This document shows positions 1 to 9,521 of a stretch of 64,000 bases of DNA, one piece after another (within the stretch, counting starts at the first letter, position 1; the number at the start of each line of letters is the position of its first letter). The position numbers and the translations under genes are program-made. The notes beneath the pieces are model-generated. The model made no database searches and had not been told where the DNA came from. It was given only the letters and a program-made list of their open reading frames with translations. Origin of the DNA: Tunicatimonas sp964551335 (GTDB taxonomy: Bacteria > Bacteroidota > Bacteroidia > Cytophagales > Cyclobacteriaceae); the NCBI GenBank assembly GCA_964551335.1, contig CAZKCO010000003.1:124001-188000 (forward strand). The letters run 5' to 3'.

Positions 1-1259
1 TTAGGTACCTTATCTTCGTTCATGCCCAAACAAGCTGAGCAGCCGGGCTGTCGTAACTCGAACCCTGCTTCCTCAAAAACCTTATCTAGCCCTTCTTTGC
101 GGGCTTGTAACTCCACCTGCTTGGAACCAGGGATAATCATAGCGTTTACGTGCGGAGCTTTGTGCCGGCCTTTCACTAAATCGGCTACTTTGCGTAAATC
201 TTCAATGCGGGAGTTGGTGCAGCTCCCGATAAACACGTAGTTTACTCTCTTTCCCAACAATAATTGACCAGGTTCCAGCCCCATGTACTGTAATGATTTT
301 GCAAACGAACCTTGTTCTTCTTCAGGAACCTCCTCCAGAGTAGGCACATTGTCGGTAATTTTTATCCCCATGCCCGGATTAGTACCGTAGGTAATGAACG
401 GGGTAATATCGGCCGCTTCGAACGTCAGCACTTCATCGTACTCTGCATCCGGGTCGCTCGGTAAGGTTTTCCAGTATTCTACCAGGCGTTCAAATTCTTC
501 ACCTTTAGGGGCAAACTCCCGTCCACGGATGTATTCGAAGGTAGACTCATCGGGCGCAATCATGCCACCCCGGGCGCCCATTTCAATGCTCATATTGCAG
601 ATCGTCATCCGGGCTTCCATAGAAAGGCTACGGATGGCCGAACCAGCAAACTCCACAAAGTAACCTGTACCTCCACTGGCGGTAATTTGAGCAATAATGT
701 ACAGGACGATGTCTTTAGAAGACACCCCTTCGCCCAGTTCTCCGTTTACCTCAATCTTCATCTTTTTGGGCTTGGTCTGCAAGATACATTGCGTAGCCAG
801 CACCTGCTCTACCTCACTGGTGCCAATACCAAACGCTACGCAGCCAAACGCTCCATGAGTAGAGGTATGGCTGTCGCCACATACAATAGTCATTCCCGGC
901 AGGGTAATTCCTAGCTCCGGCCCAATGACGTGCACAATTCCCTGAAATGGATGCCCCAAACCGTACAACTCAACTCCAAATTTCTCACAGTTCTCGGTTA
1001 ACTTGTTTACCTGCGTTCGGGAAAGAGCCTCTTGTATGGGAAGGTGTTGGTCTTTAGTGGGCACGTTATGATCAGCCGTAGCAATGGTTTGCTTGGGCCG
1101 GGCAACTCCAATACCTCGCTGCTTTAATCCGTTAAATGCTTGCGGACTGGTTACTTCGTGAATGAAATGACGATCTATGTACAATACATCGGGACCATTC
1201 TCAATGCTGCTTACCACGTGCGAGTCCCAGATTTTATCAAATAAAGTTTTTCCTGGCAT
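1..1259 (-). CDS. leuC: 3-isopropylmalate dehydratase large subunit, 3' end cut by the window
   Basis: Isomerises 2-isopropylmalate to 3-isopropylmalate in leucine synthesis; an aconitase-family 4Fe-4S protein that works with LeuD. The start MPGKTLFDKIWD is typical of LeuC, and an ATG lies at 1257-1259. The frame stays open to base 1, giving about 419 residues of a family that is usually about 465. All three cluster cysteines are visible: one in FIGSCTNSR and two in GCSACLGMN near the window edge. It lies 125 bp downstream of leuA on the same strand, so leuD and leuB probably follow outside the window. The identification is firm; only the C-terminus is missing. Confidence 0.96.
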   Translation of the reverse strand, partial: MPGKTLFDKIWDSHVVSSIENGPDVLYIDRHFIHEVTSPQAFNGLKQRGIGVARPKQTIATADHNVPTKDQHLPIQEALSRTQVNKLTENCEKFGVELYGLGHPFQGIVHVIGPELGITLPGMTIVCGDSHTSTHGAFGCVAFGIGTSEVEQVLATQCILQTKPKKMKIEVNGELGEGVSSKDIVLYIIAQITASGGTGYFVEFAGSAIRSLSMEARMTICNMSIEMGARGGMIAPDESTFEYIRGREFAPKGEEFERLVEYWKTLPSDPDAEYDEVLTFEAADITPFITYGTNPGMGIKITDNVPTLEEVPEEEQGSFAKSLQYMGLEPGQLLLGKRVNYVFIGSCTNSRIEDLRKVADLVKGRHKAPHVNAMIIPGSKQVELQARKEGLDKVFEEAGFELRQPGCSACLGMNEDKVP

Positions 1260-1384
1260 AAATAGCTCGATTGTTCGATTGCTGACTGGTTAGTTGTTGC
1301 AAGGGACTATGTGCGTGGGGCTAGAAGCTTTTTACTTCTTACCCCCTGCTCTAGGCACTCCGCCCCTAGCTTTCAAATTATTAC

Positions 1385-2542
1385 TTATTGCGTTAGCATG
1401 CCTTCCATCATATCTTTCAGCGCAGCATCCGATACTTCTTTTTCCCGGTCGGCCAACTCCAAGAATTGCTGGTAGACGTCGTTCACGTCTTCTTTATTTA
1501 CTTCGTAACCCAATGCCCTGAGTTTGTACAGCAGTGCGTGGCGACCGCTACGGGCGGTAAGTACAATGGCCGAACCTTCGGCCCCTACTGTTTCGGGATC
1601 GATAATTTCGAAGTTTTCCCGCAGCTTGATGATACCATCCTGATGAATACCCGAAGAATGAGCAAAAGCGTTGGCCCCTACGATGGCTTTGTTCGCCTGC
1701 ACTGGTAAGTGCATGGTGGATGAAACCATCCGACTGGTAGGCACTAATTCTTTGGTGTTGATACCCGTCTCAAACCGATCTTTGTAACGACTGTTGATAA
1801 TCATTACTACTTCCTCTAATGAGCAGTTTCCGGCCCGTTCTCCTACCCCGTTCAAGGTACATTCAATCTGACGGGCTCCGTTAGTGATTCCTGCAATAGC
1901 GTTAGCAGTGGCCAACCCCAGGTCATCGTGCGTATGCATGCTCATGACCACTTCATCCTTGAAGGCCGGAATCTCTTCTACCATACGTTTACACATAGCA
2001 CCCCACTCTTCCGGCACGGCGTAGCCTACTGTGTCGGGCAAGTTAATGGTAGTAGCTCCGGCATCAATCGCTACTTTCGTAAACTTAATCAGATAATCAA
2101 TATCGGCCCGGGAGGCATCCATCGGGGAAAACTCTACGTTATCGCAGTATTTTTTCGCGTAGCTCACGGCATGGTCTACCATCTTCAGCACTTCATCGCG
2201 GGTTTTGCGCATCTGATGCTCAATATGAATATCGGATACGGAAATAAAGGTGTGAATTCGGGGGTTTGCTGCATTTTCTACAGCTCGCGCAGCGGTATCA
2301 ATATCAGCGTCTAGCCCTCGAGCTAAAGCGCATACTGTGGATTTTTTTAGCGTATCGGCAATCGTTTTTACCGCCTTAAAATCTTGGGGAGATGAGATCG
2401 GAAAACCAGCTTCAATAATATCTACTCCTAATTTTTCCAGTTGTTGGGCTAATACTAGCTTTTCTTCGGGATTTAATTTGGCTCCGGGTACCTGTTCGCC
2501 ATCGCGCAAGGTAGTGTCAAATATGTAGATTCGCTGTTTCAT
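1385..2542 (-). CDS. leuA: 2-isopropylmalate synthase, short form
   Basis: Condenses acetyl-CoA with 2-oxoisovalerate, the first committed step of leucine synthesis. FDTTLRDGEQ (residues 8-17) is the first HMGL-like signature, and HTHDDLG (203-209) with the following NGVGERAGNC segment is the second. At 385 residues it has the TIM barrel and a helical linker but no room for the C-terminal LeuA regulatory domain of the roughly 520-residue enterobacterial form. Allosteric leucine inhibition of the classical type is therefore not expected; short forms are common in Bacteroidota. It is first of the visible leu genes and divergent from the gene at 2705. Homocitrate or citramalate synthase is less likely given the adjacent leuC. 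Confidence 0.93.
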   Translation of the reverse strand: MKQRIYIFDTTLRDGEQVPGAKLNPEEKLVLAQQLEKLGVDIIEAGFPISSPQDFKAVKTIADTLKKSTVCALARGLDADIDTAARAVENAANPRIHTFISVSDIHIEHQMRKTRDEVLKMVDHAVSYAKKYCDNVEFSPMDASRADIDYLIKFTKVAIDAGATTINLPDTVGYAVPEEWGAMCKRMVEEIPAFKDEVVMSMHTHDDLGLATANAIAGITNGARQIECTLNGVGERAGNCSLEEVVMIINSRYKDRFETGINTKELVPTSRMVSSTMHLPVQANKAIVGANAFAHSSGIHQDGIIKLRENFEIIDPETVGAEGSAIVLTARSGRHALLYKLRALGYEVNKEDVNDVYQQFLELADREKEVSDAALKDMMEGMLTQ

Positions 2543-2704
2543 ACAATAAAACCGAGTTATTTACTACAGAAAACGCTAAAATGTACAGATTCAATCTATA
2601 AACCAATACAAAAAAAGCAAATATTACGACGTCTATCTTACAGGATAACGATAAAAATGTTTTATATTAGTCAATATTGGCATTATCTGTAATTAATAAA
2701 TACG

Positions 2705-4270
2705 ATGGCTAAACCCAAATCAGTTGATTTGCAAATTCTGATCGCTTCACTGAGCAAAACCGAAAAGCGCTACATTACTTTGGAGTTGCAAAAGCTGGGA
2801 GGTGACCTGAAGATCCAGCAACTCTTCGAGGCTTATACCATCCTTCAACTTACCAATGAAGATGATATACTTATCCATTACCCTCAAATAAAAAGCTCCC
2901 AGTTTTCTAATCTGAAAGCTCATCTGTACCAGAAAATTCTGCACTTCCTGAGAGACTATCACTTGTCGCACAGTAAAGATATTCAGCTACGGGAGTGTAT
3001 TGACCACGCCCAGTTACTGCTAGACCGGGGATTGCACCGACAGTGTACTAAGCTGCTGGCAAAAGCCAAAAAGCTAGCCGCCCAAAACGATAATCTGGAG
3101 TTAAATCTGGAGATACTGAAGTTACAAAAACAGGTTTTTGCCCAAGGGGTTGGCGGCGAAAGCCAACAAAAAGTGAACGATATTATCCGCGAGGTCCAGG
3201 ATATGACCCAAAAGATTAGTAACGTAAATTTACTTTCTAACATTCAGGTTCGGTTAAACTACTGGTACGTAAAAAGAGGCTTTGTTCGTAAGGAGACTTA
3301 CTCCGACGAGATTGCCCAGTATATCCGGCAGCACCTACCCGAGTATGATGAGTCTACCCTATCGTTTCACGAGCGTCTTCACCTGTACGAAGTACATGTT
3401 ACTTACTATTTATTCACCCAAAACTTTACGCAGGCTCTGGATTACGCCCAGCGCTGGGTAGCGCTATTCGAAATACATGCGGAGTTTATTCCGCTTAAGC
3501 CTATGGAGTATATTCGGGGACTACACAAATTGCTTATTGCCCAACAACGGTTGCACCGTTATGAGGAGTTTCTGGAAACTATGCAAACGCTTAAGCAGGT
3601 GGGCCAATTACCCAATCTAAAGTTAAACGACAACTTGCGAGCTACGCTGTTCAAGTACATTACTATTCACGAACTAAATGCTTACTTTCTGACCGGAAAT
3701 TTCACGGAAGGTACCGAGTTGGTGGCTCACAAGGCACAGGAAATTAACCAATTTGTAGACCAGTTGGGAAGGCACGCTACCATTACTTTTTACTATAAGA
3801 TTGCTTGCATGTATTTTGGCGCCAGCGATTACCGGCAGGCTAGCTACTGGCTCCAGAAGATTATTAATGAACATCAGATAAACCTCCGAGAAGATATTCA
3901 TTGCTTCGCTCGAATTCTCAACCTCATCAGCCACTACGAGCAAGGCAATACTGATTTAATTGATTACCAAATTAAATCTACCTATCGCTTTTTGCTGCTT
4001 AGAGATGACTTGGGGAAGTATCAGACTTACATACTGGGATTTTTGAAGAACCTCTCTTCTGAAACTACCGAATCGGAGCTGACACAACGATTTGATGAAC
4101 TTCGGCGCCAAATGCTTACACTTATCGATAGTCCGTACGAAAGCCGGGCCTTCATCTATTTCGATATAGTTTCCTGGCTAGAGAGCAAGATTAATAAATG
4201 TACAGTTGAAGAGGTGATTCAACAAAAAGCCCTACAACGGATGCGGCAATTGGCAGATGTAGCTGGATAA
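2705..4270 (+). CDS. Helical-repeat (TPR-like) protein of unknown function
   Basis: I do not recognise a named family. The 521 residues are almost wholly alpha-helical and leucine/glutamine rich, with segments such as ALDYAQRWVALFE and QASYWLQKIINE that look like degenerate TPR helices. There is no signal peptide and no membrane segment, so it is probably cytoplasmic. The N-terminal KTEKRYITLELQK resembles the opening of proteins common in Cytophagales and known only as hypothetical or TPR proteins. It is divergent from leuA across 162 bp and convergent with the MpaB-like gene. A scaffold or protein-binding role is only inference from the fold. Confidence 0.8.
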   Translation: MAKPKSVDLQILIASLSKTEKRYITLELQKLGGDLKIQQLFEAYTILQLTNEDDILIHYPQIKSSQFSNLKAHLYQKILHFLRDYHLSHSKDIQLRECIDHAQLLLDRGLHRQCTKLLAKAKKLAAQNDNLELNLEILKLQKQVFAQGVGGESQQKVNDIIREVQDMTQKISNVNLLSNIQVRLNYWYVKRGFVRKETYSDEIAQYIRQHLPEYDESTLSFHERLHLYEVHVTYYLFTQNFTQALDYAQRWVALFEIHAEFIPLKPMEYIRGLHKLLIAQQRLHRYEEFLETMQTLKQVGQLPNLKLNDNLRATLFKYITIHELNAYFLTGNFTEGTELVAHKAQEINQFVDQLGRHATITFYYKIACMYFGASDYRQASYWLQKIINEHQINLREDIHCFARILNLISHYEQGNTDLIDYQIKSTYRFLLLRDDLGKYQTYILGFLKNLSSETTESELTQRFDELRRQMLTLIDSPYESRAFIYFDIVSWLESKINKCTVEEVIQQKALQRMRQLADVAG

Positions 4271-4271
4271 A

Positions 4272-4395
4272 GTGTTATAGTGCGAAGTGTTACCGTTTTG
4301 AGTTCCCCCTAACCAGCCTAAAGCTCAGGTAGGATGAACACTAAACTCGTAAACCCTTACATACTTTAACACCCTAACACCACGTACTGTAACAC
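4272..4395. repeat. Intergenic self-complementary element A
   Basis: Two 21-bp arms, 4272-4292 and 4375-4395, are imperfect inverted copies (17 of 21 positions by eye), each built from GTGTTA-type words. The interior repeats the same words in the other orientation (AACACTAAAC, TTTAACACCCTAACACC). It fills the gap between two convergent genes and could act as a bidirectional terminator. The core GTGCGAAGTGTTA recurs as its reverse complement at 31421-31433. Confidence 0.6.
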
Positions 4396-4405
4396 ACAGA
4401 AATTG

Positions 4406-5491
4406 TTAATCCCGCAAAGATGAAGGTACTTTAAACGCTTCGGCTTTGGACTCTTTCATTTGTTGCCTCAGACGCTGACGGGTGTCGTAGTACTGCTGGG
4501 GGCGGTTGCCTAATAATTTACGTAGCTGGTTGAACCCCAACAACGGAGCTGTTAGCCAAGAGTTTGGTAATGATGCTTTCGGCAAATCCAGCAGGTCGGC
4601 TATTTCATCTCCTAGCAAGAAACGCATGTAACGAGCCGCTAGCTGCTGCCCGTCAAACACCTCACTATCGGGCACTACTTTTAGGAGTGATTTAGTTAGC
4701 TCTTGGCCTGCCTGGCTGGGAGCATGTTGTCGCTCCGAGATACGCTTAGTCAGCCAGAAGGCTTCCTTATTCGTATCGGGTACCAACCGCTCGTCAACTC
4801 CCATAATATAATTAGCCACGTTCCAAAGGTGAATGTATGCCAAAGCATCTTCTTGCGATACCTCGATACCGATTTTTCTTAACCCTCGGATGGGCAGTAC
4901 GGAGAATGATAGGTTGGTACCGGCCATATCTTCCTGATTAATAGGCTCTCCCCAGGCTTCGTTCCATTCTCCTTTTTGCCAGATATGATAGCGTATAGCC
5001 GCATGGGTTAATCGTACTTTTTGAGCGCTACAAACAGCTTTCCCGCTGGGGTCAAACCCATTTTTCTCCCCTACATCAAGTAAATACTGACCGGTTTCTG
5101 CCAAGCGCTTCGCCGGATTCTTCCGCAAACGCTCGGATTGATAAAGCACCTGCGCACCGTGGGCCGCCGCATAATCAAACGGTAATGACAGTAGCCCAAG
5201 CATCAGCAGTAGATCAGAGATATTATTTTCTAAAAAGCGCTGTCCCTGCTGCATCAGTTTAGGGTCCGCCCAATTGGGCAGCTTACGAGTCGTTTCCAGA
5301 AAATGTACCACTGAGTCCGGTAAACCTTCGGGAAGTTTGTAGGAGTTAGTGGTTAATGTCTGAATAATATCTCGATACTGAGAAGATTGTTTGTCATGCA
5401 TTAAATCCGCCACGGCCTGGTCAGCCAACGGATCGGTTTGTTGACGCATTTCATTGAGAAATTCATCAGTATATAGGGCAAGTTTACTCAT
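4406..5491 (-). CDS. DUF2236 / MpaB-family oxygenase-like protein
   Basis: The 361-residue protein matches the family that includes fungal MpaB and bacterial latex-clearing (rubber) oxygenases, haem-b dependent enzymes. The recognised core runs from about residue 60 to 300: LLLMLGLLSLPFDYAAAHGA, then KVRLTHAAIRYHIW, then GEPINQEDMAGTNLSF and HLWNVANYIMGVDERLVP. I cannot assign the axial histidine with certainty. There is no signal peptide, unlike secreted Lcp enzymes, so a cytoplasmic or membrane-peripheral role is more likely than polymer cleavage. It is transcribed alone. Substrate unknown. Confidence 0.75.
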   Translation of the reverse strand: MSKLALYTDEFLNEMRQQTDPLADQAVADLMHDKQSSQYRDIIQTLTTNSYKLPEGLPDSVVHFLETTRKLPNWADPKLMQQGQRFLENNISDLLLMLGLLSLPFDYAAAHGAQVLYQSERLRKNPAKRLAETGQYLLDVGEKNGFDPSGKAVCSAQKVRLTHAAIRYHIWQKGEWNEAWGEPINQEDMAGTNLSFSVLPIRGLRKIGIEVSQEDALAYIHLWNVANYIMGVDERLVPDTNKEAFWLTKRISERQHAPSQAGQELTKSLLKVVPDSEVFDGQQLAARYMRFLLGDEIADLLDLPKASLPNSWLTAPLLGFNQLRKLLGNRPQQYYDTRQRLRQQMKESKAEAFKVPSSLRD

Positions 5492-5658
5492 GAGTCAGAT
5501 TTTGTTTCATAACAAACCTGCTTCGCATTGGTTTTGCCACCTACAATTATCCCTCTGTATTCCCCGGTGGTACTTCCAAAAAACCAAAATATTGAGAAGG
5601 TGCATATTTCTAGCTGGAAGAAAATCGGGACTTAAATGAAAATACTGACACCTGAACC

Positions 5659-6585
5659 CTACTTCAAGTTTTGTAGATACTGACTGCTCTTTTTTATGTC
5701 CGCCAACGGGTCGTCAGAAGCATCCTGCTCTACAAAAACGTGCTGCACACCTGCCTCTTCAGCCGCTTGGAGTATCTCCGCAAAATCTAGCATACCGTTG
5801 CCTATAGGTTGAAAACTATCAGGTGGCAGGGTGATAGCTCGGTAGGTTTGCGGAGTATTTTCTTTCTTGTCTTTCAAATGAAGCAGTTGGATACGATCAG
5901 CGTGCTGGCGAATATATTCGGCCGGATCATATCCCGCTACCGACACCCAAAATACGTCTAGTTCAAAGCAGACTAGTTCCGGGTCGGTTTCGGCAAGTAG
6001 TACTTCCATGGGTGAGCTCTCTTCCATGGGCTGAAACTCAAACGAATGATTGTGGTACCCTAACTGGATTCCAGCCTCTCGACAAGCTTCTCCGGTTTGG
6101 TTTAGTTTTTCGGCTAACCGCTTATAACTGTCCAACCCACCCCGGTTCTGAGGATAAATGAACGGAAAAATAAAATAGTTAACTTCATATTCGGCCGTTT
6201 GCTCAATTGCCCTTTCCAAAGTATAACTGGCCGGAGGCGGATTAATGCCAAAGGCCATCATTGGCTCCCAGTTTCCGGTTAGTAAAGGCGAGAGGAAATG
6301 GGTGCTGTTCACGGCTATACCCAAGCCCTTCAGAACGGGTTGTAATTGCGGAAGGAGTTGGCTATCAAACAATTCTACCTGCTGATACCCAGCATTGCGG
6401 ATAGCTTCCAGTGTTTCCTGAGGCTTTTCCACCAATACATCTCGTACAGTATATAACTGTAATCCGAGACGCTCGGTAAGATCACTTGATGAAGAAAATG
6501 AAAATTTAACCGGGACTAGAGAGGCAGCTCCCCAAAAGCTGGCTTGCTGTAAAAAACTTCGGCGGGAAAAGGCTGGCTGCTCCAT
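5659..6585 (-). CDS. Tat-exported sugar phosphate isomerase/epimerase-like TIM-barrel protein
   Basis: A xylose-isomerase-like (AP endonuclease 2 fold) enzyme of 308 residues. The N-terminus SRRSFLQQASFWGAASLVP is a twin-arginine signal, so it folds before export. The barrel begins at LGLQLYTVRD (about 40) and carries metal-ligand-type motifs: LGYHNHSFEF, CFELDVFWVS, LLHLKDKKE and VFVEQDASDDP. In Bacteroidota such proteins are often lyase or isomerase partners of Gfo/Idh oxidoreductases and DUF1080 hydrolases, which occur at 23874-31294. It stands alone here, separated from that cluster by 16 kb. Confidence 0.88.
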   Translation of the reverse strand: MEQPAFSRRSFLQQASFWGAASLVPVKFSFSSSSDLTERLGLQLYTVRDVLVEKPQETLEAIRNAGYQQVELFDSQLLPQLQPVLKGLGIAVNSTHFLSPLLTGNWEPMMAFGINPPPASYTLERAIEQTAEYEVNYFIFPFIYPQNRGGLDSYKRLAEKLNQTGEACREAGIQLGYHNHSFEFQPMEESSPMEVLLAETDPELVCFELDVFWVSVAGYDPAEYIRQHADRIQLLHLKDKKENTPQTYRAITLPPDSFQPIGNGMLDFAEILQAAEEAGVQHVFVEQDASDDPLADIKKSSQYLQNLK

Positions 6586-6696
6586 AGTGTTTTATTACGG
6601 TAATAAAGTAACGAGGATTCATTTGAATTTCTTATCTCTTTGTGGTGGTAGCCTCAAAAAAAGGAGTCGGGTTGTTTTCATTAATAAACAATACTG

Positions 6697-7344
6697 ATGC
6701 AAAAGAAATACAAAGTTACCCTAAGCGATTCAGAAATAGAAGTACTAGACAATATCATCCGACGAGGAGTTTATCCAGCCACGAAGTTAAAAAGAGCCTT
6801 TGCCTTACTAGGGGCTAATGAGGCAGCAGGGAGACCTATGACCGACCAAGCAATCAGTGAGGCTTATAGAATGCGAGTACGGACTGTAGAAAGGCTTCGT
6901 AAACGTCTGGTAGAAGAAGGCTTTGAAATAGCCCTACATGGTAAGCCCAGGAAAACGCGCTGTGATATCAAACTGGATGAGAATTAGAAGCCCACGTAAT
7001 CGCTACATCCCGTACAGCGCCTTCTGCCGGGCGGCATCGGTGGACCTTAATGCTTATGGCTGAGAAAGTGGTTCAGGATGGAATCGTAGAAAGTATTTCG
7101 CATACGGCAGTGGCTAATATCTAAAAAAACAGTATGAAACTCTGCGGTTCCTCGCCGGGACTCAATATAGCTGAATGTGAACTTAGTGTATTAATGAACC
7201 GGTGCTTGAACACATATTGATGAGATAAGAACGGAAGTGGCGGCTTGGCAACAGGATAGAAATAACCGACAGGCAACTATCAATTGACAGTTTGAAGATA
7301 AAGATGCGCGTATCAAGCTACGACATCTCTACCCGAATATTTAA
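6697..7344 (+). pseudogene. Decayed IS630-family transposase with the DDE core deleted
   Basis: The first 96 codons (6697-6987) encode an IS630-type N-terminal helix-turn-helix ending in LHGKPRKTR. After a single-base frameshift near 6980 the next frame continues with EAHVIATSRTAPSAGRHRWT and VVQDGIVESISHTAV (6987-7124), the expected next segment. The C-terminal segment follows almost at once: LNIAECELSVLMNRC (from about 7158), then EVAAWQQDRNN and DARIKLRHLYPNI up to a TAA at 7342-7344. That last part has a TGA where the family has Trp. The whole catalytic DDE region between is gone. No clear terminal inverted repeats were seen. Confidence 0.88.
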
Positions 7345-7360
7345 CGTTTAACACCCACTA

Positions 7361-7450
7361 GGCGATTCTTTGAGTTATGCCCGCACATTAAATAACATCG
7401 GCAACGTATACGGAAGTCTGAAGCAAAACGAGGTAGCGGTTCGCTACTTT
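7361..7450 (+). pseudogene. Fragment of a TPR protein
   Basis: In frame from 7361 the bases encode SYARTLNNIGNVYGSLKQ followed by NEVAVRYFE, a clear tetratricopeptide repeat of the kind found in Bacteroidota TPR sensor proteins. No start codon or further repeats precede it, and the frame runs into an unrelated tail. It begins 17 bp after the transposase remnant, so the insertion probably cut the parent gene. Confidence 0.65.
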
Positions 7451-7470
7451 GAACCGTTTGCCGGTAATAA

Positions 7471-7683
7471 TTTGACACCACCTACACCTTTTCCGAAGAT
7501 GGCGGCTTGGTGATAGAAAAAGGATCACTCCGATTTACCGGAACCTTTACTCGAAACACCTCCACCATAGAAGTGAGCTTATCGGGTGGCTTTGACCTGA
7601 TTTACGACTACACACTGACGAATACGCAGCTTACGCTAGATAATCAGGGTAACGATCAGAAATTTATTTTTGAACGACCATAA
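7471..7683 (+). pseudogene. 3' end of a lipocalin-like beta-strand protein
   Basis: The frame from 7471 encodes about 70 residues, DTTYTFSEDGGLVIEKGSLR followed by FTGTFTR, GGFDLIYDYTLTNTQLTL and a TAA at 7681-7683. The alternating beta-strand pattern and closing TLTNTQLTL.DNQG are typical of the last strands of small lipocalin-like exported proteins in Bacteroidota. The 5' part is missing: the frame merges upstream into the TPR fragment in another frame. A terminator directly follows, so this is the genuine 3' end of a former gene. Confidence 0.6.
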
Positions 7684-7712
7684 AAAGAAGCACCTACCTA
7701 AGTGCTTCTTTT
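7683..7712 (+). terminator. Intrinsic terminator after the gene remnant
   Basis: A perfect 11-bp stem (AAAAGAAGCAC at 7683-7693, GTGCTTCTTTT at 7702-7712) with an 8-base loop. The A-rich and T-rich flanks make it usable from both strands, so it may also serve as a boundary for the leftward gene ending at 7745. Confidence 0.8.
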
Positions 7713-7744
7713 CCGAAATTACCTATCTATGAGAAAATCAACCA

Positions 7745-9514
7745 CTATTTTTTGGTAAGACCGCACCAACTCAATTTAGGTGCACCGGCCAGATACGACC
7801 CAAAGGGAGAACTACTGTCAATATTCTGATACGCCAACGGTTTCACCTCAGAGGCAGAAAGCTCAATGTCGGCGTACTGCCAGGCTTGCTCAAAACGTTT
7901 TTTCACTTCACCGGCTTCAGCAGATTTGTTTTGAGCTTGCAGACTCTGGTACAATCCATTTAGCGCCCAGCCGTTTTCCGGCAAGAAAAATAGATCGTCG
8001 CGATAAACGGCTTCGGCTTCGGCGAACTTTTCCATTTCTAGCAAAACTACCCCTAAAGGATGGCGTACTGAGAAGAACCAATCCGGCGGCTCGTTGTAGT
8101 TGAGCTGGTCTTCAATAGCTACCGCTTCTCTTAAAAGTATTTCAGCATTTTCTCTTTCGCCCTGTTGCCGTAAAATTTCGGCTTCTAACACCCGCGAAGC
8201 GATGGCTAATAGCTGGTCTACTGAGTTTAATTCCCAAATGGTGATGTTCTGCAACTCAGGATTGATCGCAATTTCTTGTAAACTACTTAACTCCTGCTGC
8301 GCTTTTTCTAGTTGACTCTTGCCAGCGTAGGCCATCCCTCGGGCGTAATGCCATACTCCTTGCGGATAGAGCAATGTAGAATCTGGCTCCCGAAGGGTCA
8401 GTATATGATCCCACTGGGCAAACTTTACTAGCAAGTAGTTAGGAATCATCATATAGTGCTGTAAAGTTTCCCAACCAGGTTCGCGCATCATGACCGTATC
8501 AGTATGCAAAGTAGTGCGAAAGGCAGCGTTGATGGCTAACTCGCCCCGGCCTTCCATAGCGGCTGTTGCCGCCAGAAAATGAATATTATGCGGGTACAAC
8601 GCCAATGGATACATTCCTTGAATCTGGCACTCTTCAAGATACAGACTGTCTACTACAATAGCTTTTTCATTGACTTCCGAGCCTTGATGATAATGACCCG
8701 TTCGGATATAAATGTGAGAAGGCATATGCACTAAGTGGCCAACTCCCGGAACTATTTTACCCATACGATCAGCACTGGCTAACCCTCGCTCGGGTGAATC
8801 GGAAGCTTCTACTGCATGGATGTACAGATGGTTCGCTCCCGGATGCTGAGGGTTGCGCTCCAGAACGTCTTCTAACAAATTAGTAATCTGGGGCGTCCAG
8901 GGTTTAGCTACTCCCCGCTTGGTGTACAAATCCCAGGGATGCAGATTCATGAGTGATTCAGCGTACCAAACCATTATGTCATCCGAATCAGGGAAACGCT
9001 TATACACTTTTTCCAGCGCATTGGCGTAATCCTGATCCAGCACCGGCTGTTCGCTGGTTTTTTCGTAATTATAACGATAGGCAGAAGCCTGGATTAGTGC
9101 CTGCTCCCAATCGGAGGCGTGATCCATATTTTTTACTGCCAATTGCGTCAGACGTTGGGCTTCGGCTTTTAACTCATCTTCCATAGCGGCATTATAGTTG
9201 GTACCCAGAACGTGCGCAGCGCCCCAGTAGGCCATCGCACAGGTAGAGTCCAAACGGATAGCTTCCCGGAACGAACGCTCAGCTTCAGCATGGTTAAACC
9301 CGTAGGTTAAAATCAATCCCTGATTAAAGTAGCGCTGGGCCAGGTCTGAATCAGTAGTGACTTTTAGCGAATAGTCACCTAAATTATTGAACAAAGGAGC
9401 CTGCGAAGACAACGACTGCTGAGGCGATTGACATTGAGTTAGCCCTAGCAACAGTACTACGATGAACGTAGCCGTGCAGTAAAGAATGTGAAGGTTGGAG
9501 ATTTGGGTTTTCAT
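7745..9514 (-). CDS. TPR-repeat lipoprotein
   Basis: Starting at the ATG at 9512-9514 gives 589 residues with a membrane-type N-terminus (TATFIVVLLLGLTQC) whose cysteine is a plausible lipid anchor, although Gln at -1 is not ideal. The longer upstream frame lacks a signal peptide and overlaps the neighbour, so I reject it. TPR units are visible at RYFNQGLILTYGFNHAEAER and near the C-terminus (ALNGLYQSLQAQNKSAEAGE). A histidine-rich stretch, HLVHMPSHIYIRTGHYHQG, lies mid-protein and could bind metal. It starts 7 bp after the 9522-9827 gene and is probably cotranscribed with it. Specific function unknown. Confidence 0.85.
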   Translation of the reverse strand: MKTQISNLHILYCTATFIVVLLLGLTQCQSPQQSLSSQAPLFNNLGDYSLKVTTDSDLAQRYFNQGLILTYGFNHAEAERSFREAIRLDSTCAMAYWGAAHVLGTNYNAAMEDELKAEAQRLTQLAVKNMDHASDWEQALIQASAYRYNYEKTSEQPVLDQDYANALEKVYKRFPDSDDIMVWYAESLMNLHPWDLYTKRGVAKPWTPQITNLLEDVLERNPQHPGANHLYIHAVEASDSPERGLASADRMGKIVPGVGHLVHMPSHIYIRTGHYHQGSEVNEKAIVVDSLYLEECQIQGMYPLALYPHNIHFLAATAAMEGRGELAINAAFRTTLHTDTVMMREPGWETLQHYMMIPNYLLVKFAQWDHILTLREPDSTLLYPQGVWHYARGMAYAGKSQLEKAQQELSSLQEIAINPELQNITIWELNSVDQLLAIASRVLEAEILRQQGERENAEILLREAVAIEDQLNYNEPPDWFFSVRHPLGVVLLEMEKFAEAEAVYRDDLFFLPENGWALNGLYQSLQAQNKSAEAGEVKKRFEQAWQYADIELSASEVKPLAYQNIDSSSPFGSYLAGAPKLSWCGLTKK

Positions 9515-9521
9515 AAGAGTG

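Noticed and set aside
1260..1384. Leucine attenuator between leuA and leuC
   Set aside because: No leucine-rich leader peptide and no hairpin with a T-run on the minus strand were visible.
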